Part shown: positions 30,663 to 34,580 of the stretch, one piece after another
Layout: every line of letters begins with the position of its first letter
How positions within the stretch are numbered: the first letter of the stretch is position 1
Source of the DNA: an uncultured Clostridia bacterium
GTDB taxonomy: Bacteria; Bacillota; Clostridia; Oscillospirales; Ruminococcaceae
DNA length: 34,580 nucleotides
Direction: 5' to 3'
Assembly (NCBI GenBank): GCA_947631445.1
Contig: CANRLN010000006.1
Coordinates: 30,216-64,795 of the forward strand
The notes under the pieces: generated by a model
What the model was told of the DNA's origin: nothing
Database searches by the model: none
The model's input: only the letters and a program-made list of their open reading frames with translations
Made by a program: the position numbers and the translations under genes

Positions 30663-31361
30663 TTACAGCCACTGCTCAAAATCATCATAATCTTTTTCAA
30701 ACTGCTCAGCTTGTTCAGTTTCTTCTTCAATCTGCTCTAAAAGTTCATAAGGCATTGGCACTCTGCCCAGTATCTCGAACACACAAGAACGTTGCCACAT
30801 ATCCGCCGAAAGAATAATATCAAAACCCTCTCCAAAATCGCAGGAAATTTCCGCAGGGTTATATTTTGGCACACCAAAGCAGGAAAGCATATTCATAATA
30901 AGTCCGCCATGGGTTACAACCGCACAATAGCTATAACCATTTCGCATCATATCCCCTAAAATATCGTGCAATGCCTCGTAACATCTTTGTATAACATTTT
31001 CGGCACTTTCGCCGTTTGGGGGCGGGTTATCCATACCACCTTTTATATACTGCTTATATTCGTCAGTATCCATAATATCCTCAACCTTTTTGCCTTCAAA
31101 GTCGCCAAAATCCATTTCACGCAGTCCGTCTATAATCTGAACTTCCCTGTCAGAGTGGATAATATTCGCCGTTTCTATACAGCGTTTTAAGGGCGAACAA
31201 TATACCTTTTGAACACTTGGATATTCGTTGTTGTCAAGCTTTTTATAAAGTTCGTCCACCCCCTCGGCACAAAGTGGCAGGTCGGTTACTCCTATATATT
31301 TTCCGTCCAAATTTCCTTGGGTCATTCCGTGTCTTAAAAGTTGCAGTCTATACGCTTTCAT
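30663..31361 (-). CDS. Histidine phosphatase family protein (phosphoglycerate mutase-like)
   Basis: A 232-residue protein with the phosphohistidine motif LLRHGMTQGN at residues 8-17, SPLKRCIETANII, LREMDFGDFEGK and the second catalytic His in VVTHGGLIMNML. The C-terminus is acidic (EQIEEETEQAEQFEKDYDDFE). Substrates in this family range from phosphoglycerate to alpha-ribazole phosphate and phosphoserine, so the activity is open. GAAAGGTGAA selects ATG 31361 over 31370. Confidence 0.9.
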   Translation of the reverse strand: MKAYRLQLLRHGMTQGNLDGKYIGVTDLPLCAEGVDELYKKLDNNEYPSVQKVYCSPLKRCIETANIIHSDREVQIIDGLREMDFGDFEGKKVEDIMDTDEYKQYIKGGMDNPPPNGESAENVIQRCYEALHDILGDMMRNGYSYCAVVTHGGLIMNMLSCFGVPKYNPAEISCDFGEGFDIILSADMWQRSCVFEILGRVPMPYELLEQIEEETEQAEQFEKDYDDFEQWL

Positions 31362-31511
31362 AAAATTCACCTTTCTTTTTATCCGTTTGTTTGTATCTAA
31401 AATTATTCTAAATAATACACAAACAAATACTAATTTTCGACTTTCAAATTAACAAACTTCACAATTATATAAAAATACAACAAAAAATCTTAATATTTTT
31501 TGTATTTTCTC

Positions 31512-31540
31512 TTTACAAAACGAATTTTTTTTGTTATAAT
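31512..31540 (+). promoter_or_regulatory. Promoter of the apbE-rnf operon
   Basis: TTTACA (31512-31517), a 17-bp spacer ending in TGT, and TATAAT (31535-31540). Transcription would start near 31547, leaving a leader of about 105 nt that contains no recognised riboswitch. The rest of the 31362-31651 gap shows nothing else. Confidence 0.88.
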
Positions 31541-31651
31541 ATTAGAGTGTATGAAAATATATTTATATTATAACAGATTTTTTTTAAAATTTCAAGTCTT
31601 TTGCCACAAATTTCTACAAAAAAAGATTTACACAATGAAAAGGTGATACAA

Positions 31652-32713
31652 ATGAAAAAATTTTTCAGCAGAAGAAATGTTATTTTTACACTTTGCGTGC
31701 TTACTTTGGTGTCAGCCGTTGTAATTTTTGGCAGTTATGCTATGGGATATATAAAAAATCATTCATCAGGTTCTCACCGCTCGGCAATCGCCATGGACTG
31801 CCCAGTAACCTTAAGCGTTTATGGCAAAAAATCCACCGAAAGTATAACACAAAAAGCTGCTGATATAGTGAACAACACCGACAATACTCTTTCAGCCTAT
31901 AAAGAAAACTCGGAAATATATCTACTGAATAAAAATAAAATTCTGGAAAATCCAAGCAACCTGACCCGCAATGTTTTACTAAAATCAACAGAACTATGCA
32001 AGCAATATAAAAACGTTGATATAACCGCAGGAAATCTTATAAATCTTTGGGGAATAACAAGTGATAATCCTAAAGTTCCCAGTTCTCAAGAAATAACAGA
32101 CGCTTTAAAAACGGTCGGCATAGAAAATCTTGTTTCGGAAAAAAACGGTTTTTCGCTGAAAAACAATACTCAAATTGATTTGGGAAGCCTTGCAAAGGGA
32201 TATTGTTGCGACCTGCTTTGTGATTATTTTAATTCCCAATATAACAAAAACAAAATCGACTATGCAATTGTTTCTTTTGGGTCATCAACGCTACTCTTTG
32301 GACAAAGGCAACAGGGAAATTTTAAGGTTGCTGTTAAAAGCCCAGATAATCCAAACAGAATCGCCCTTACCTTTGAAACCTCCGCTTGCTGTGTTTCCAC
32401 TTCCGGCGGATACGAAAGATTCTTTACGGTTGGTTCGCAACAGTTTATACACATTTTTAATCTTAAAGACGGCTATCCCAGCCACAGCGACCTTACAAGC
32501 GTTACGGTTGTTTGCAAAGGAGAGGACAAGGGAATAAAAAGCGATTTTCTTTCCACCGAAATTTTTATAGGCGGTTCAAAGAATTTATATAAATATAATA
32601 ATATTCCCGACACCTGCTATATTGCAATAGATGCTCTTGGCAAAATTTATACAAATGCAGATTTTAATATTAATATTGAGGATAAACGCTTTTTTATGAA
32701 TGAAAACAATTAA
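31652..32713 (+). CDS. apbE: FAD:protein FMN transferase
   Basis: A 353-residue, membrane-anchored enzyme (helix at about 9-31, no lipobox Cys) facing outside. It attaches FMN covalently to Thr of target flavoproteins such as RnfG and RnfD. Motifs: AMDCPVTLSVYG at the domain start, IDLGSLAKGY, VSTSGGYERFF, and HIFNLKDGYPSHSDLTSVTV with SDFLSTEIFIGG. AAGGTG before ATG 31652 fixes the start; a TTG at 31601 is in frame but lacks a ribosome site. It lies 62 bp before rnfC, matching its role in maturing the Rnf complex. Confidence 0.94.
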   Translation: MKKFFSRRNVIFTLCVLTLVSAVVIFGSYAMGYIKNHSSGSHRSAIAMDCPVTLSVYGKKSTESITQKAADIVNNTDNTLSAYKENSEIYLLNKNKILENPSNLTRNVLLKSTELCKQYKNVDITAGNLINLWGITSDNPKVPSSQEITDALKTVGIENLVSEKNGFSLKNNTQIDLGSLAKGYCCDLLCDYFNSQYNKNKIDYAIVSFGSSTLLFGQRQQGNFKVAVKSPDNPNRIALTFETSACCVSTSGGYERFFTVGSQQFIHIFNLKDGYPSHSDLTSVTVVCKGEDKGIKSDFLSTEIFIGGSKNLYKYNNIPDTCYIAIDALGKIYTNADFNINIEDKRFFMNENN

Positions 32714-32775
32714 AAACTATATCAAAAATAGGCAGAAAAACACACAAATAATTATTTAGGAGGAATGAAAATACA

Positions 32776-34080
32776 ATGAAACTAAACAGTATTTTTGTTG
32801 CACATCACAAAAACACCGAAAATGAACAAACAAGCCTTTTTCCCACACCCTCGCAGGTGGTAATTCCCCTTGCACAGGGAATGGGTGCGTCCTGCTCGCC
32901 AATCGTAAAAAAAGGAGATAGCGTTAAGGTTGGTCAGCTTATCGGACAAACCACCGCTTTTATGTCTGCTCCGATTTATTCTTCCGTTTCTGGAACTGTA
33001 AACCGTATTGACAAACTTATGACAATAGGCGGAAAATACGTCGACACGGTTGTTATCGACACGGACGGACAGCAAACCCCTTTTGAAGAAATAAAGCCAC
33101 CAATAGTTAATGACAAGGCAAGTTTTATTGAGGCTATAAAACAAAGTGGTCTTGTGGGACTTGGCGGAGCGGGTTTTCCAACCCATATAAAGCTTAATAT
33201 CGACCAAACCAAAACCCCCGTTGACAGTCTTGTTATCAATGCGGCGGAATGTGAACCGTTTATCACCTCCGACTATCGCCAGATGATTGAAGCCCCTAAT
33301 GATATAATAGAGGGAATTAAAACGGTAATGAAGTATCTTGAAATAAAAAATGCTTATATAGGCATTGAAGATAACAAACCGCAGGCAATCAAACTTTTAA
33401 AAGAAAAAGCCAAAAACAATCCGGAAATTAAAATAGTTTCCCTTAAATCCTCCTATCCGCAAGGTGCGGAAAAGGTTATTGCCTACTACTGTACTGGCAG
33501 AATTATTGGTGACGGAGAAATTCCAATCAATCAAGGAATTATTGTAATGAACGTTTCATCGGTTGCTTTTGTGCATAGCTTTTTGCAAACGGGTATGCCA
33601 CTTGTCAACCGCCGTCTTACCGTTTCGGGGGACGCCGTTTCCAAGCCGACAAATCTTATTGCACCAATAGGCACAAAAATTTCCGAACTTCTAACCTACA
33701 CCAACACCGACCCAGAAAAAATCACAAAACTTATAAATGGCGGTATTATGATGGGTCAGACACTTTACGATATAGATTATCCTATAACCAAAACCACAAA
33801 TGCCGTGCTTGCACTCACCCAAAAATTATGTGACGGTACAGGTGGAGAACCTACCAATTGTATCAGGTGCGGAAGATGTATTCAGGCTTGCCCGCTGGGG
33901 CTTATGCCAAGAAATTTTGAACAGGCTTACAACAACCACGATATAGAAGAACTGGAAAAGCTTAATATCACCCTTTGCATGAACTGCGGAAGTTGTACTT
34001 ACGTTTGCCCTGCAAAACGTCAGATTTCTCAGACAAATCAGCTTGCAAAGGCTCTTGTAATGCAAGCAAGAAAAAAATAA
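32776..34080 (+). CDS. rnfC: Rnf complex subunit C (ion-translocating ferredoxin:NAD+ oxidoreductase)
   Basis: A 434-residue peripheral subunit that binds NADH/FMN and two [4Fe-4S] clusters. GLVGLGGAGFPTHIKL is the nucleotide/FMN loop, INAAECEPFITSDYR follows, and the clusters are C362-x2-C-x2-C-x3-C (CIRCGRCIQACP) and C401-x2-C-x2-C-x3-C (CMNCGSCTYVCP). It is about the length of clostridial RnfC and lacks the long C-terminal extension of proteobacterial forms. AGGAGG precedes ATG 32776. The complex couples electron flow from ferredoxin to NAD+ with Na+ or H+ export. Confidence 0.97.
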   Translation: MKLNSIFVAHHKNTENEQTSLFPTPSQVVIPLAQGMGASCSPIVKKGDSVKVGQLIGQTTAFMSAPIYSSVSGTVNRIDKLMTIGGKYVDTVVIDTDGQQTPFEEIKPPIVNDKASFIEAIKQSGLVGLGGAGFPTHIKLNIDQTKTPVDSLVINAAECEPFITSDYRQMIEAPNDIIEGIKTVMKYLEIKNAYIGIEDNKPQAIKLLKEKAKNNPEIKIVSLKSSYPQGAEKVIAYYCTGRIIGDGEIPINQGIIVMNVSSVAFVHSFLQTGMPLVNRRLTVSGDAVSKPTNLIAPIGTKISELLTYTNTDPEKITKLINGGIMMGQTLYDIDYPITKTTNAVLALTQKLCDGTGGEPTNCIRCGRCIQACPLGLMPRNFEQAYNNHDIEELEKLNITLCMNCGSCTYVCPAKRQISQTNQLAKALVMQARKK

Positions 34081-34100
34081 AATTAATATTGGAGGAAAAT

Positions 34101-34580
34101 ATGCAAAAATTTATAATAAGCTCGTCCCCTCATGCAAGGGATAATATGTCTACTGGAAAAATAATGGGAATGGTTGTTGCAGGACTTGTTCCAAGCATTT
34201 TCAGTTCGGTTATGGTGTTTGGATTGCGTTCGCTTGTGCTTATTGCAATTTGCGTTGCAAGTTGTGTGCTTTTTGAAACCGCCTGCAATGCTTTAAGACA
34301 CAGAAAAAATACCATAAACGACCTTTCTGCCGTTGTTACGGGAATACTGCTTGCTTTTAATCTTCCCTCGATGCTCCCGTGGTGGATGGCGATGATTGGA
34401 AGTTTTGTTGCAATAGTGGTTGTAAAACAGCTTTTTGGTGGACTGGGGCATAACTTTGCCAACCCTGCAATTGTGGGCAGAATTGTGCTTATGCTCTCTT
34501 TTCCAACCGCAATGACAACATGGCAGACCCCTTACAGCTATCTTGACGAAATAATAACAACTGGTGAAACACCTCTTGTG
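34101..34580 (+). CDS. rnfD: Rnf complex subunit D, N-terminal part (runs off the window)
   Basis: The first 160 residues of a membrane subunit. It starts FIISSSPHARDNMSTGKIM, then has helices around 22-60, 72-90 and 95-115 with KQLFGGLGHNFANPAIVGR, a conserved RnfD/NqrB segment. The window ends in TTGETPLV, near where the covalently flavinylated Thr of RnfD lies; whether this is that site needs the following sequence. GGAGG precedes ATG 34101, 20 bp after rnfC. Confidence 0.95.
   Translation, partial: MQKFIISSSPHARDNMSTGKIMGMVVAGLVPSIFSSVMVFGLRSLVLIAICVASCVLFETACNALRHRKNTINDLSAVVTGILLAFNLPSMLPWWMAMIGSFVAIVVVKQLFGGLGHNFANPAIVGRIVLMLSFPTAMTTWQTPYSYLDEIITTGETPLV

Noticed and set aside
31430-31500. 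Rex operator upstream of apbE-rnf
   Set aside because: TTAACAAA and TTCACAA half-sites occur, but no properly spaced inverted pair is present.

Overview
The window looks like chromosome of a low-GC, Gram-positive, anaerobic Clostridia (Firmicutes), probably a gut Ruminococcaceae/Oscillospirales-type bacterium. This rests on an AT-rich base composition, strong Shine-Dalgarno sites with frequent TTG/GTG starts, Rex, an Rnf complex with ApbE, a Ger(x)C germination protein, BspA-type leucine-rich repeats and a BceAB-type peptide transporter. The species call is inference; no rRNA or tRNA gene was seen.

Region by region. 1-5.65 kb (+): the 3' end of aconitase, a TraX-family membrane protein, a small membrane protein, NADP-isocitrate dehydrogenase (the oxidative TCA branch toward 2-oxoglutarate), the redox repressor Rex and an ABC-F ATPase. 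5.65-7.82 kb: a compact island of three toxin-antitoxin-like modules (a DUF4160 pair, YafQ/antitoxin, VapBC). It is built on repeated copies of the 3' end and terminator of the ABC-F gene. 7.88-8.78 kb: an isolated type IV prepilin gene with a near-consensus promoter, helically phased upstream boxes and a leader of about 210 nt. 9.04-10.09 kb: an Rpn/PD-(D/E)XK nuclease whose C-terminal 60 residues have their own internal ribosome site and are also present as a separate downstream gene.

10.1-21.3 kb (mostly -): a PAP2 phosphatase, a predicted small RNA on the + strand, RecD2 with a small membrane protein, GlmS, an orphan Ger(x)C protein bracketed by inverted copies of an intergenic repeat, two unknown membrane proteins, and a serC-serA serine operon. 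21.7-25.8 kb: BceAB-type transporter genes with a BceR-like operator, converging on a BceS-type kinase that has no response regulator beside it. 25.9-31.4 kb (-): an MscS channel, two BspA-type LRR paralogs flanking an RluA-family pseudouridine synthase, a frameshifted epimerase remnant, a tautomerase, a small inverted-repeat element and a histidine phosphatase. 31.5-34.58 kb (+): a strong promoter followed by apbE, rnfC and the start of rnfD; the operon runs off the window.

The most unusual parts are the toxin-antitoxin cassette array on the ABC-F gene tail, the Rpn nuclease with both an internal and a duplicated stand-alone C-terminal protein, the predicted small RNA near 10.93-11.08 kb, and several short inverted-repeat elements. 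Many transcription units share promoters of the form TTGACA - 17 bp - TATAAT, often with an extended -10 TGn.
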